From an uncultured Paracoccaceae bacterium (GTDB taxonomy: Bacteria; Pseudomonadota; Alphaproteobacteria; Rhodobacterales; Rhodobacteraceae), in NCBI GenBank assembly GCA_913061275.1, contig CAJXSR010000014.1:25565-89564 (forward strand): DNA of 64,000 nt, read 5' to 3'. Position numbers and translations under genes: made by a program. Below the pieces are notes generated by a model that was not told the DNA's origin, searched no databases, and saw only the letters and a program-made list of their open reading frames with translations. Every line of letters starts with the position of its first letter. Positions within the stretch are counted from its first letter, which is position 1. Below, piece by piece: positions 19,620-28,158 of the stretch.

Positions 19620-20673
19620 GTCAGACCCTACTTCTAATCCTGATGATCGATTGATCGTTTTAACGCTTAATGACGCGCCACCACCCCGTCTTGATAAAGC
19701 TTTAGCGGCTGTTGTGCCAGAGGGTGTGACGCTTAGCCGTTCGATGCTGACGAAACTTATTGAAGGTGGCGCTGTTTCACGCGCTGGTGGCGATCCTGTC
19801 ACGGTTTTGAAAACAAAAGGTAAAGCGGGTGAAGAATGGCATATCATTTTGCCCAAACCCGCCACGCTTGAAGCTGAACCAGAAGATATACTAATAGAAG
19901 TTGTTTATGAAGATGACGACCTAATTGTTGTGAACAAAGCATCGGGCATGGTGGTGCATCCCGCCCCTGGCTCTGAAACGGGGACGTTGGTAAACGCTTT
20001 GTTGCACCATTGTGGGGATAGCCTGTCAGGTGTGGGCGGCATGAAACGGCCCGGCATCGTTCACCGTATTGACAAAGATACATCTGGTTTGCTGATCGTT
20101 GCTAAATCTGATGCGGCACATCAAGGATTGGCGGCGCAATTTGCCGCTCATACGATTGAACGGCGTTATATCGCGTTTACGCACGGTGCGCCCAGCCGTT
20201 CTGACCCCCGCATTGCAGGGTTGCAAGGGGTAGGGTTTGAAGAAGGTGGTGTGATCCGTATTGCTACAAATATTGCGCGCCATAAAACCGATCGCAAACG
20301 CATGGCCGTGGTTAATGATGCTGGCCGCCATGCCATCACGCGTATGGCGTTAGTGGAAAGCTATGGTGCGGATGATCGACCCCATGCTGCTAAAGTTGAA
20401 TGTTGGCTGGAAACAGGCCGCACCCATCAAATTAGGGTTCATGCCAGCCACGTTGGCCACGGTTTGATAGGGGATCCGATATACGGGAAACGGAAAAGCT
20501 TACCGATGAAGGCTTTCACGGATGAAGGTCGCGCTTTTATCGAAGGTTTCAAAAGGCAAGCACTACATGCGGCGACAATCGGCTTCATTCACCCAGTTTC
20601 AAAAAAACAGTTGCGCTTTAGCTCGGAATTGCCCAAAGATTTGCGGCAATTACAACGGGTTCTTTCAGTATAA
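19618..20673 (+). CDS. RluD-type 23S rRNA pseudouridine synthase family protein
   Basis: A 351-residue RluA/RluD-family enzyme that isomerises uridines in RNA, probably 23S rRNA. It has an N-terminal S4-like RNA-binding region, the catalytic aspartate in HRIDKDTSGLLIVAK, and the motif GRTHQIRVHASHVGHGLIGD. The ORF track begins at 19417, but that region is the opposite-strand DUF6476 gene. The ATG at 19618 (MSDPTSNPDDRL) is chosen, so the two divergent genes share start-codon bases. It is followed after 140 AT-rich bases by rpoH, a conserved Rhodobacterales neighbourhood. Confidence 0.9.
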   Translation: MSDPTSNPDDRLIVLTLNDAPPPRLDKALAAVVPEGVTLSRSMLTKLIEGGAVSRAGGDPVTVLKTKGKAGEEWHIILPKPATLEAEPEDILIEVVYEDDDLIVVNKASGMVVHPAPGSETGTLVNALLHHCGDSLSGVGGMKRPGIVHRIDKDTSGLLIVAKSDAAHQGLAAQFAAHTIERRYIAFTHGAPSRSDPRIAGLQGVGFEEGGVIRIATNIARHKTDRKRMAVVNDAGRHAITRMALVESYGADDRPHAAKVECWLETGRTHQIRVHASHVGHGLIGDPIYGKRKSLPMKAFTDEGRAFIEGFKRQALHAATIGFIHPVSKKQLRFSSELPKDLRQLQRVLSV

Positions 20674-20814
20674 GCAGTTGAGAATATTATATATTGCTAA
20701 TTATAAGTATTAATAAGCATATTCTATAATGTTCTGACGTCGCGTCAATATATATTGTATTTTTACTTTAAGACCCCAAATAAATAACATGTTAATAACC
20801 ACGGGGGTTAAATC

Positions 20815-21708
20815 ATGAGCTATACAAATCTACCAGTGCCGTCACCGGAACAGGGCCTGAACAGCTATATGCAATCTATCCGTAAGTTCCCAATGTTGGA
20901 GCCAGAAGAAGAATATATGCTGGCTAAAGCTTGGGTTGAACGCGAAGATGCGCAAGCAGCCCACAAACTGGTTACATCGCACCTACGGTTGGCTGCCAAA
21001 ATGGCGATGGGGTATCGTGGGTATGGCTTGCCGATTGCCGAAGTTGTATCCGAGGCAAATGTGGGATTGATGCAGGCGGTCAAACGTTTTGACCCTGAAA
21101 AGGGGTTCCGCTTGTCGACCTATGCAATGTGGTGGATTCGCGCCAGCATTCAGGAATTTGTCTTGCGCAGTTGGTCTTTGGTAAAAATGGGTACCACATC
21201 GGCGCAAAAGAAGTTGTTTTTTAATCTGCGTAAAGCCAAGAACAAAATTGGCGTTATGGAAGAAGGCGATATGCGCCCCGAACATGTAGCGCAAATTGCC
21301 AACGATTTGAATGTGACGGAAAAAGAAGTGACCTCTATGAACCGCCGCATGTCTGGTGGGGACGCATCACTGAACGTGCGTGTTGGGGGTGATGACGGTG
21401 AAGGTGCGGCAGAGTTTCAGGACTGGCTACAAGACGAAGATGCCGACCAAGCCGCCGATTACGCCGAACGCAATGAGTTAGAAGCGCGGCGTGAATTGAT
21501 GGCAGAAGCTATGGTTGTACTGAACGACCGTGAGAAAGACATTCTGACCAAACGCAAGTTGCAAGACAAACCGATGACACTGGAAGTGCTGTCGGGTGAA
21601 TATGATGTCAGCCGTGAACGCATTCGCCAAATTGAGGTGCGCGCATTCGAAAAACTACAGGAAAAGATGCGTGAACTGGCGGTGGAGCGCGGGATGATGA
21701 AGGGTTAA
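20815..21708 (+). CDS. rpoH: RNA polymerase sigma-32 factor
   Basis: The heat-shock sigma factor, 297 residues. The RpoH box QKKLFFNLRKAKNKIG (about residue 130) separates it from the housekeeping sigma. Region 2 contains STYAMWWIRASIQEFVLRSW, and region 4 ends in SGEYDVSRERIRQIEVRAFEKL, the -35-binding helix-turn-helix. GGGGGTTAAATC precedes the ATG. The 140-base upstream stretch is very AT-rich and is presumably the promoter; I cannot assign its elements confidently. Several roseobacters carry more than one rpoH, so this may be one paralogue. Confidence 0.95.
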   Translation: MSYTNLPVPSPEQGLNSYMQSIRKFPMLEPEEEYMLAKAWVEREDAQAAHKLVTSHLRLAAKMAMGYRGYGLPIAEVVSEANVGLMQAVKRFDPEKGFRLSTYAMWWIRASIQEFVLRSWSLVKMGTTSAQKKLFFNLRKAKNKIGVMEEGDMRPEHVAQIANDLNVTEKEVTSMNRRMSGGDASLNVRVGGDDGEGAAEFQDWLQDEDADQAADYAERNELEARRELMAEAMVVLNDREKDILTKRKLQDKPMTLEVLSGEYDVSRERIRQIEVRAFEKLQEKMRELAVERGMMKG

Positions 21709-21866
21709 TAAGCCTTACTTGTCCGCTATGTCGAAAATCGACTACCACTTGTGCAATTTCTGGCTTGTTCTTACGCCATAGCTTTGTCAAAGTTTACAGT
21801 AAGCGTATTAAAATCGGGTGTGTTGTTGAAAATACCGCACACCTGAAATTTGATCGGAGTTTACGA

Positions 21867-22295
21867 ATGGACTTAGAGGCAGTTTCAGCTGGTGATTTTG
21901 GAAAAAGCTTGACGGGTGTTGGGGTTAATCTTCTAACTACTGATGTTAAGCGATTGGCTGGGCTTTTGGTTGGTGCGTTTGGTGCAACTGCACACCGTTT
22001 ATCTAAAGATTTTGCAATTATTCGATTTGGTGGGATGATGCTGCAAATCCACCATGATGCGACTTATGGCACGCATCCTTTACACGGGCTATTGCCCGAA
22101 AATCCGCCACGTGGGCAGGGCGTGCAACTATACTTCTTTGGGGTTGATCCCGATTTTGCGGTGGCACAGGCCGAAGCTTTTGGCGGCAGTGTTGTGGAAC
22201 CGCCCCGCAATAAACCACATGGGCTGTATGAGGGAACGGTTCTAAGTGCAGAAGGTTATGCTTTTACCGCTGCTGTTCCTGAAAGAGATATTTAA
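21867..22295 (+). CDS. VOC/glyoxalase-superfamily protein
   Basis: A 142-residue protein with the beta-alpha-beta-beta-beta pattern of the vicinal-oxygen-chelate fold. Visible pieces are IIRFGGMMLQIHHD, GVQLYFFGVDPDFAVAQAEAFGG and the closing GYAFTAAVPE. The ATG at 21867 is used because GGAG sits seven bases before it; the track start at 21765 has no support. Substrate and metal are unknown, and a glyoxalase I activity should not be assumed. Its TAA overlaps the next ATG by one base. Confidence 0.75.
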   Translation: MDLEAVSAGDFGKSLTGVGVNLLTTDVKRLAGLLVGAFGATAHRLSKDFAIIRFGGMMLQIHHDATYGTHPLHGLLPENPPRGQGVQLYFFGVDPDFAVAQAEAFGGSVVEPPRNKPHGLYEGTVLSAEGYAFTAAVPERDI

Positions 22296-22564
22296 TGGCA
22301 GGTGGCTGGGCGCGTGATGGTGCGGTGAATGAACAAATCGAAGCGTCAATAAATGATGAGTTGGCACGTCTGAAGGCACGTAAATTGTTGGTGGGCGATA
22401 GCCTGACCCATTGCGCTGAATGCGAAGAACCGATTTCAGAGGCTAGGCGTGACGCTATTAAGGGTGTGAAGCTGTGTATTGAGTGCCAACAAGAGCGGGA
22501 TGGTGCCCCGTCCGTTCGCGCTGGGTTTAACCGTCGGGGGAGTAAGGACAGTCAATTGAAGTGA
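22295..22564 (+). CDS. DksA/TraR C4-type zinc finger protein
   Basis: An 89-residue protein with an N-terminal helix region and a C4 zinc finger, CAECEEPISEARRDAI ... LCIECQ. DksA/TraR proteins enter the RNA polymerase secondary channel and alter initiation with or without ppGpp. This one is short like TraR/YbiI and lacks the long coiled coil of true DksA. It is translationally coupled to the VOC gene by a TAATG overlap. It is the last ordinary gene before the accessory region. Confidence 0.87.
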   Translation: MAGGWARDGAVNEQIEASINDELARLKARKLLVGDSLTHCAECEEPISEARRDAIKGVKLCIECQQERDGAPSVRAGFNRRGSKDSQLK

Positions 22565-22877
22565 GGGTGGGTCGATTTGGTCTTTCGATGATTCAGTGCG
22601 TGTTGTCCAAAGTCGGCTATGAGCCCTTATTACCAATTCGAATTTTTTAAGATTTGACACAAACGGCCCATAGCTACCGTTCAATGGGTTGGAATTGAAC
22701 CCGTTTGGATTTCGGAAAGCAGACATTAGTCGGATTGCAGTATTTGCGATTTCTTAACGACGGTTATGCGGGCAAAATTTCCTGACTGAACTTTTAAAGG
22801 CCTTATCGGTTTTCATACTGTACGGTACCAAACCCTACATTCCAGTGCATCGTATATTCGCAGTAAGCGTTTCTACT
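22565..22877. other. Gene-free stretch upstream of the accessory region
   Basis: About 310 bases without a convincing reading frame on either strand. Small inverted repeats are visible, such as GTTCAAT ... ATTGAAC around 22679-22700, but none forms a clear terminator. This is the left boundary of the 22.9-31.9 kb accessory region. I see no tRNA gene or direct repeat that would mark an integration site. Confidence 0.4.
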
Positions 22878-22926
22878 TTGATTTAGATCAAGGCGGCACA
22901 GCTAGGTGTCTGGTAAAATCGGCACA
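22878..22926 (+). promoter_or_regulatory. FNR/FnrL box with class II promoter
   Basis: TTGATTTAGATCAA at 22878-22891 matches the FNR consensus TTGAT-N4-ATCAA on all ten defined bases. A -10-like TAAAAT lies at 22914-22919. If transcription starts near 22926, the box centre falls at about -41.5, the classical position for FNR activation. This predicts oxygen-limited induction of the Sel1 gene at 22958 and probably the two genes behind it. Confidence 0.75.
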
Positions 22927-22957
22927 TAGGATTATGAGTTTGGAGGTTGAGGTGTCA

Positions 22958-25237
22958 ATGTCAAACATGGTACTGAAGAGTTTGCAAACCATCGCGCTTG
23001 GGGCGGTTGTCCTGTTCAGTTCACCGGTCTTGGCCCAAAGTTTCCTTGTCGATTACTCTACCCGCACATGGACCGGTGGTTCCATTGACAGCGACAGCGA
23101 CAGCCTACCCGATTATTGTCTCGTGGTCCCGCGCAATCCTAGCAAAAATTATATGATGTTCGCAATGACCACAAATGGGCTGATACTCATGTTGGTCAAT
23201 CCATTGTGGGGTATGGACAACACGGGTAGCAGCATCGAAGTCGATATTGTTATCGAGGGCCTCTGGCAAGGCAAACTGAACGGCCAGATTTCGAATACCC
23301 AAACCGTGACCGTGATTGTCAAAGGCAACCCAGTTTTGGTCGACGCCATCAAATCGGGTAATTATTTGCATGCTTACACATACATCGGGGATTTTTCGAC
23401 ACAACTGTCCGGTACCAGCGCAGCCCTACAAAAGTCCGAACAGTGTTTTGCGCAGGAAATTCGACCCCGGATGACCAGAGCACCGGCTACCCAGGAAACC
23501 ACACAGGATAATGTCGCCACGCCCCACGTGAGCGCGAGTTATCAATCGGGTAAGGCGGCCTATGACAACAAGGATTACATAACGGCAATGGCACTCTGGC
23601 AAGAGGCTGCAATGTCCGGTGATGCAGAGGCGATCAATGGGCTGGGCATCCTGAGCCGGTATGGACGCGGCGTGCCAAAAGACCTGCAACAGGCCCGCAG
23701 TTGGTATCTGATGGCAGCGGAAAAGGGGCTGGATCGTGCGCAGTACAATCTGGGGCGTCTCTATGATAAGGGACTCGGCGTCGGGATCGATTATGCGACT
23801 GCGCTGAAGTGGTATCTCAAAGCAGCAGATCAGGGCTATGACCGGGCACAACTGGTCATCGGTACCAAGTATATTCGCGGCGAGGGGGTTCCCAAAAACG
23901 CTGAGATGGCCCGGAAATGGTATCTGCTGGCTGCACAAAACGGCAACCGTGCTGCTCAGTTCAACCTTGCTACCCTTTTGCGCAAAGGACGCGGCGGGAC
24001 TGCTGATCCGGCCAGCGCTGTGCAATGGTACTACCGCTCAGCCGTGCAGGGGTTTGCGCTGGCTCAGTTGAGACTTGGTGATGCGCTGGCAAGCGGAACT
24101 GGCGTACAGGTTGATCAGACTGAGGCCTACAAATGGTACCTGTTGGCGCAGAAAAACGGGAATGAAAAAGCAGCGACCAAGATCGACGCGTTGGGCCCGC
24201 TATTAAGTCAGGCGGACATCCTGCAAGCTTCCAACATGGCATCGACTTGGCAAAAAGAAAGCGAACCCAAGTCCAGAAACACCGTGGCTGAACCCATCAC
24301 GGCACCTCCAGTAATTGCTTCAGCCCCGACAACCGCTACAACTATCCCCGCACCCGCTGTGACAGCGTCACTGTATCCATCCGCAACCAAGAAACTGCCG
24401 GATGACCTGTTCCCGGACGAACCTAGGGCGCCAGTAAATCCTACTCCTGAACCTGCCGCATCGCTATCCCAGCTGGAAGGATGTTATGACCTGAGTCAGG
24501 CTGATGCAATCTGTCAACAGGCCTGCACCAGCACCGAATTCACCGGCAAGTTGAAGGGGTCTCATCTGGCCTATAAGCAGGGTGCGTCAGCACCTCTTGA
24601 ATACTGCCAGAACGGTTGCGCTCAGGCCAAAGCCGAATTCCCCCAATCAATCGCCTTTGTAAAGGATCTGGCTGGTTCCAAGTTCTATTGCCCGATGCTT
24701 TATGTTGAAACAATCCGCATTGCCCGCAAAAACCGTATCAAGCGCGAGCAGGGCGACAAAAGCGCGTTGAGAGCCTATGAATGGGGTTCCAAGGCCTGGC
24801 GCGAGGCCACGAAAATTGAGGTAAGCGACGACTTTCTGGGCCAATTATCTACAACCCCCTATCCCCCCGCCGTTCAAGCGCTGGTCGATCAGATGCCAAC
24901 CCGGATGGGCAGCTGCTATAGCCTTGAGGGCACCGGTGCGATGGATTATTGCCAAGCAGAATGCATTGAAGATGGCAAAGTGCTCGAAATGTGCAATAGC
25001 GGCTGCGAAAAAGGGGCCGCGTTGTTTCGGGACAGTTTTATCTGGACCAAAGGGCTTACATTTAAGGAGGGGCACGGCAGTATCTGTGACGCAATCCAGT
25101 TTACCGACAAAGATCACGCGCTAGTTCAGGTCAAGAACGAGGCCCGCATGCAAGGGCTATCCCGCGAAGAAACTATTTCATTTGTACATGGTATTCTGAA
25201 TTTCTGGGGGGGCGCGCTTACCCAAGGAAACCGCTAA
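22958..25237 (+). CDS. Exported Sel1-repeat protein with duplicated six-cysteine module
   Basis: About 759 residues. A signal peptide (MSNMVLKSLQTIALGAVVLF, cleavage after VLA) precedes a domain of about 150 residues, shared with the Sel1 protein at 28159, that starts WTGG and ends in a cysteine (QCFAQE). About six Sel1 repeats follow (AAEKGLDRAQYNLGRLYDKG type), then a Pro/Ala/Thr linker and two cysteine modules. Each module has six cysteines and two CxxxC pairs (CQQAC/CQNGC and CQAEC/CNSGC). The track start at 22934 has no ribosome site. The ATG at 22958 has GAGG five bases upstream, and the GTG at 22952 is an alternative. It is probably periplasmic with disulfides and FNR-controlled. Function is unknown. 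Confidence 0.85.
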   Translation: MSNMVLKSLQTIALGAVVLFSSPVLAQSFLVDYSTRTWTGGSIDSDSDSLPDYCLVVPRNPSKNYMMFAMTTNGLILMLVNPLWGMDNTGSSIEVDIVIEGLWQGKLNGQISNTQTVTVIVKGNPVLVDAIKSGNYLHAYTYIGDFSTQLSGTSAALQKSEQCFAQEIRPRMTRAPATQETTQDNVATPHVSASYQSGKAAYDNKDYITAMALWQEAAMSGDAEAINGLGILSRYGRGVPKDLQQARSWYLMAAEKGLDRAQYNLGRLYDKGLGVGIDYATALKWYLKAADQGYDRAQLVIGTKYIRGEGVPKNAEMARKWYLLAAQNGNRAAQFNLATLLRKGRGGTADPASAVQWYYRSAVQGFALAQLRLGDALASGTGVQVDQTEAYKWYLLAQKNGNEKAATKIDALGPLLSQADILQASNMASTWQKESEPKSRNTVAEPITAPPVIASAPTTATTIPAPAVTASLYPSATKKLPDDLFPDEPRAPVNPTPEPAASLSQLEGCYDLSQADAICQQACTSTEFTGKLKGSHLAYKQGASAPLEYCQNGCAQAKAEFPQSIAFVKDLAGSKFYCPMLYVETIRIARKNRIKREQGDKSALRAYEWGSKAWREATKIEVSDDFLGQLSTTPYPPAVQALVDQMPTRMGSCYSLEGTGAMDYCQAECIEDGKVLEMCNSGCEKGAALFRDSFIWTKGLTFKEGHGSICDAIQFTDKDHALVQVKNEARMQGLSREETISFVHGILNFWGGALTQGNR

Positions 25238-25300
25238 AACCACCACTGGTCACTATAATGCTTGTGAACAGCGGCCATCGACTACAAGGAGAAAAAGTAC

Positions 25301-25987
25301 ATGATAAACCGCATAAAACTAGGCTTGCTGATTTTCTTCCTATTCTGTGGACTGGCTTTGCCTGCAATACCGGCACAGGCACAAGAGAGCACTTTTGAGA
25401 ATCGAGGCCAAGCCCAACAATTCCTGAACGAACTGTCCACCTTCAACAAGGCCAGTGCCAGGATCCGACAACCCATTATTCGGCTCGAGTCGCTGATCCG
25501 TAGGGAGTTCTCTCGTTATCAGCAAGCCGTCAACAATTCAGAAACCGCCGAGGAGGCCGGGCAGAACTATCAGGTAGCACTCAGCCAGTTCACCAAGGCG
25601 CGAGCAGATTTCGACCGTGCCATCGCCTTTGCCGCTAAAATTGGGAGCAACTCGAAATTTCCCGAAATTAAAGCCTTGGCAGGACAATATGTGGCGAATC
25701 TTACAAGAAGTCGCAATCGCATCAACAACATCGCTGTTGCCTTCAAATATAACGATATCCGTGCTTTTGACTCAGAGACCCGGGGGCTGATCGATGACTC
25801 GGACGACATGTTTCTATATTGGAACGCCAACGCCCCGCAGTTTCAAACGCAGGTCAACGCCGCAAAGGCCCAGTTCACCGGCATCAAGCCAACCAAGGAT
25901 ATCGGCTGCCCCTATGAAGAAGGCACCTTGCAGCATGCGCTTCATTGCATCATGCCCGAACCCATGTCGAGTGGAACAGGGAATTGA
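25301..25987 (+). CDS. Exported helical protein of unknown function
   Basis: 228 residues with a clear signal peptide (IFFLFCGLALPAIPAQA, then QES). The mature part is mostly charged and helical with heptad-like stretches, for example FNKASARIRQPIIRLESLI and ALSQFTKARADFDRAIAFAA, and ends with a cysteine pair around IGCPYEEGTLQHALHCIMP. I recognise no domain. AAGGAGAAAAAG provides a strong ribosome site, and the gene follows the Sel1 gene by 63 bases and precedes the next exported protein by two bases. The three are probably one transcript and may work together in the periplasm. Confidence 0.75.
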   Translation: MINRIKLGLLIFFLFCGLALPAIPAQAQESTFENRGQAQQFLNELSTFNKASARIRQPIIRLESLIRREFSRYQQAVNNSETAEEAGQNYQVALSQFTKARADFDRAIAFAAKIGSNSKFPEIKALAGQYVANLTRSRNRINNIAVAFKYNDIRAFDSETRGLIDDSDDMFLYWNANAPQFQTQVNAAKAQFTGIKPTKDIGCPYEEGTLQHALHCIMPEPMSSGTGN

Positions 25988-25989
25988 CC

Positions 25990-26892
25990 ATGTCTAACCT
26001 GTCGAAATTCACCGCAGGGGGGCTGGCTCTTGCCCTGTTTGCTCTTGGTACTATAGCGCAGGCGCATATGCTGCGCGACCGCAACTTCGATTTTGCAGCA
26101 CGCTATAACGCCCCACTGGATTTGCTTTCCGACATGTTGAAGGACTTGCCAGATCTGAGTAATGAACCAGAACCACAGGCCAAATCTTCTGTCGTGCCAA
26201 CCGCGCCCGCCACCGTCATCGCGCCGTCGCAGCAAGCAAAATGGATCACCCAAGGTGAGCCCGTTGAAATCCTGAACACGTATAACAAGGCAGGCGTTCA
26301 AAACGGAGCACCGCGTTCGCCGGTCTTTGAACTGTCGCAGCCTACGCTGATCACTCACATCCAAACCTATCACTGGAACAATGCTCGCGGTACTCCCGCA
26401 CCAGGTCAGGTAGGCATTACCAACACAGGCATGTGGCAGGCCACTGGCCGCCCAGGCATGTTAGATACCCCCAATGCCGAATGGGTCATCAAACCCAGCA
26501 TCGTTCTACAACCCGGTGTATATACCGTGATGGATGGCTCGCCGGAAACATGGTCACTCAATCGAGGTTCTGGCGGCATCGGCTTTACAGTTGTCAGGGG
26601 TGTCCCCGTGGTGAAGCAAATGGAAACGACGGCCGGAAATTTCAGCACAGAACGCCAGGCATTGGAACAGCTCGCCAAAATCAAAGATTTCAAGGAGTGG
26701 GCCTTGGCGGTACGCAGGGCCGGCAACACCGTGGTCTACAACGTGACACAAGGCCCCAGCACAAGCTGTTCCGGCGACACATGCAACTGGTGTTTTCGCA
26801 TATCCGAAGACACACCTTCGCACAGAACTTATTTCAAGACCTATTGCATCGATATTTTGACAGGAGGTGTAACAACGCAAGAAGACTATTGA
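25990..26892 (+). CDS. Exported protein of unknown function with beta-rich domain
   Basis: 300 residues from the ATG at 25990; the track start at 25945 lies inside the previous gene. The signal peptide is FTAGGLALALFALGTIAQA. The central domain (about residues 85-200) has the run SPVFELSQPTLITHIQTYHW and the conserved-looking ends QPGVYTVMDGSPETWSLNRG and GIGFTVVRG, suggesting a small beta-sandwich that might bind a ligand. The C-terminus carries five cysteines (SCSGDTCNWCFR ... TYCID). No enzyme motif is visible. It lies two bases after the previous stop, so it is probably co-translated. Confidence 0.7.
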   Translation: MSNLSKFTAGGLALALFALGTIAQAHMLRDRNFDFAARYNAPLDLLSDMLKDLPDLSNEPEPQAKSSVVPTAPATVIAPSQQAKWITQGEPVEILNTYNKAGVQNGAPRSPVFELSQPTLITHIQTYHWNNARGTPAPGQVGITNTGMWQATGRPGMLDTPNAEWVIKPSIVLQPGVYTVMDGSPETWSLNRGSGGIGFTVVRGVPVVKQMETTAGNFSTERQALEQLAKIKDFKEWALAVRRAGNTVVYNVTQGPSTSCSGDTCNWCFRISEDTPSHRTYFKTYCIDILTGGVTTQEDY

Positions 26893-26963
26893 ACTGAAAA
26901 ACTTTAGACTTGATTTTGTGGGCAACTCAGCCTGCGAGGTTGAGAATGGTCTCCGTCCATTCT

Positions 26964-27149
26964 TCAGTCTACAACCACCTCAATCAGGAATGCAGCCTTT
27001 CGAAAATAGATCATTTCAAGCCCAACCGAGCCGTCATTCTTACCGAGTGGCGTCAACTTTGTACCTGTTAACTTCACGACTTTTGCTGTAAACTGACCCA
27101 GTTCAGAATTCGTCTGACAGCACCAAGTCAGCCTCTTAATGTTTATACA
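26964..27149 (-). other. Open frame continuing past the stop of the membrane-protein gene
   Basis: After the TAA of the minus-strand gene at 27150, the same frame stays open for 61 codons to a TGA at 26964-26966. Its last part reads like real protein (VVKLTGTKLTPLGKNDGSVG...), but no good start with a ribosome site is present; a GTG at 27077 is the only plausible one. It may be a gene fragment, a lost C-terminal extension or chance. Confidence 0.2.
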
Positions 27150-27869
27150 TTATTCGAAATCATCGCCGCCGTAATCGTCATAATCATCAACATCGTGATT
27201 GCCTAAATTATGGGCCATCATAACAAACGACAAGGCAGAGCCATCCTCGTTTACCTGCGTGCCTAGTTTATCCACATAATAGGTTCGGCGTGCTTTCAGT
27301 GCGAGAGCAAACATTAACACGCCGATCACACCAAACCCGCCGCACATGGTTATGGCCGCCAGAATATCGTCACCGCCTACACCGCGATTTTGCATCGACA
27401 CCACACCAAAGGCCATAACAACGGCCGCTAGTAAAAAACAAAGAGCCAAGAACATTATGATACCGCCCCTCCAGCCGAATTTGCGCTTTTGATTCACACG
27501 ATTGACCGGGCTTGCGGATTTTACTGGTGGTTTTTCTGGGCGTGCAGACATCGGTGGTGGTGGTGCTATAGATGCCTTTCCAAAGGCCAAATCAGTAGCT
27601 TGTCGAGGCGTCAATTCCTGATCCACCTCGGAACAGTATATCGTGCCACCCTGGCCAATAAAACTGAACATTCCGCTATCACCCTCGGTTTGAACATGCG
27701 GTGGGCAGGGATCGTCTGTATCGGGAGTGTCAAGCGGGGCCAAATGCAACATCGCGCTATTCAATTGATCCTGCTTCAGCATACCGCGTGATTTTGGGTC
27801 AAAATCTCCGTTGGCGGTTAGCCAATCGTCAGAAATGCCCTGAGTCTCAACTTTTATCGTTTTGGCCAT
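27150..27869 (-). CDS. Membrane protein of unknown function
   Basis: 239 residues from the ATG at 27869 (MAKTIKVETQG), preferred over 27884 because GAGG lies nine bases upstream. An acidic N-terminal half has two cysteines (DDPCPPHV, IYCSEVD) and a Pro-rich linker. Two hydrophobic helices follow (GGIIMFLALCFLLAAVVMAFG and ITMCGGFGVIGVLMFALAL), then a short domain and a very acidic tail (DVDDYDDYGGDDFE). I do not recognise the family. It is the only gene of the accessory region on the minus strand and separates the two Sel1 clusters. Confidence 0.65.
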   Translation of the reverse strand: MAKTIKVETQGISDDWLTANGDFDPKSRGMLKQDQLNSAMLHLAPLDTPDTDDPCPPHVQTEGDSGMFSFIGQGGTIYCSEVDQELTPRQATDLAFGKASIAPPPPMSARPEKPPVKSASPVNRVNQKRKFGWRGGIIMFLALCFLLAAVVMAFGVVSMQNRGVGGDDILAAITMCGGFGVIGVLMFALALKARRTYYVDKLGTQVNEDGSALSFVMMAHNLGNHDVDDYDDYGGDDFE

Positions 27870-28158
27870 AATCGGAATCCTCATAGGAAACTAAGTAAAT
27901 GAGTAGAACATCCTGACAAAAGCGCTCAACAAAAAATGATCGCAACTGATCAGAATAACTTTGTTAATACTTGCTATCAGAATAACTATTTTTTGCACAA
28001 ATGCAATAAATTCCCCGCTTGGCCAGAGCGTATGACTAGTCCATTTTTGGCGCTGATTTCAGGGGTGGTACATTCTGTCTCGTATGTGATTGGTGATTTT
28101 TATGGTAATCTTTATGTAGATTCATGATTTATGAACCTATTATTAGGGGGATATTTGT

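Noticed and set aside
19621-19865. N-terminal extension of the minus-strand DUF6476 ORF
   Set aside because: The extra 82 residues are antisense to the pseudouridine synthase gene; the conserved protein starts at MNELSDD.
23426-24025. 199-codon minus-strand ORF inside the Sel1 gene
   Set aside because: A shadow frame of the Sel1 repeats; the plus strand has a signal peptide, repeats and a promoter.
27936-28127. 63-codon ORF upstream of the second Sel1 gene
   Set aside because: No ribosome site and no protein-like pattern; more likely the promoter region of the Sel1 gene.
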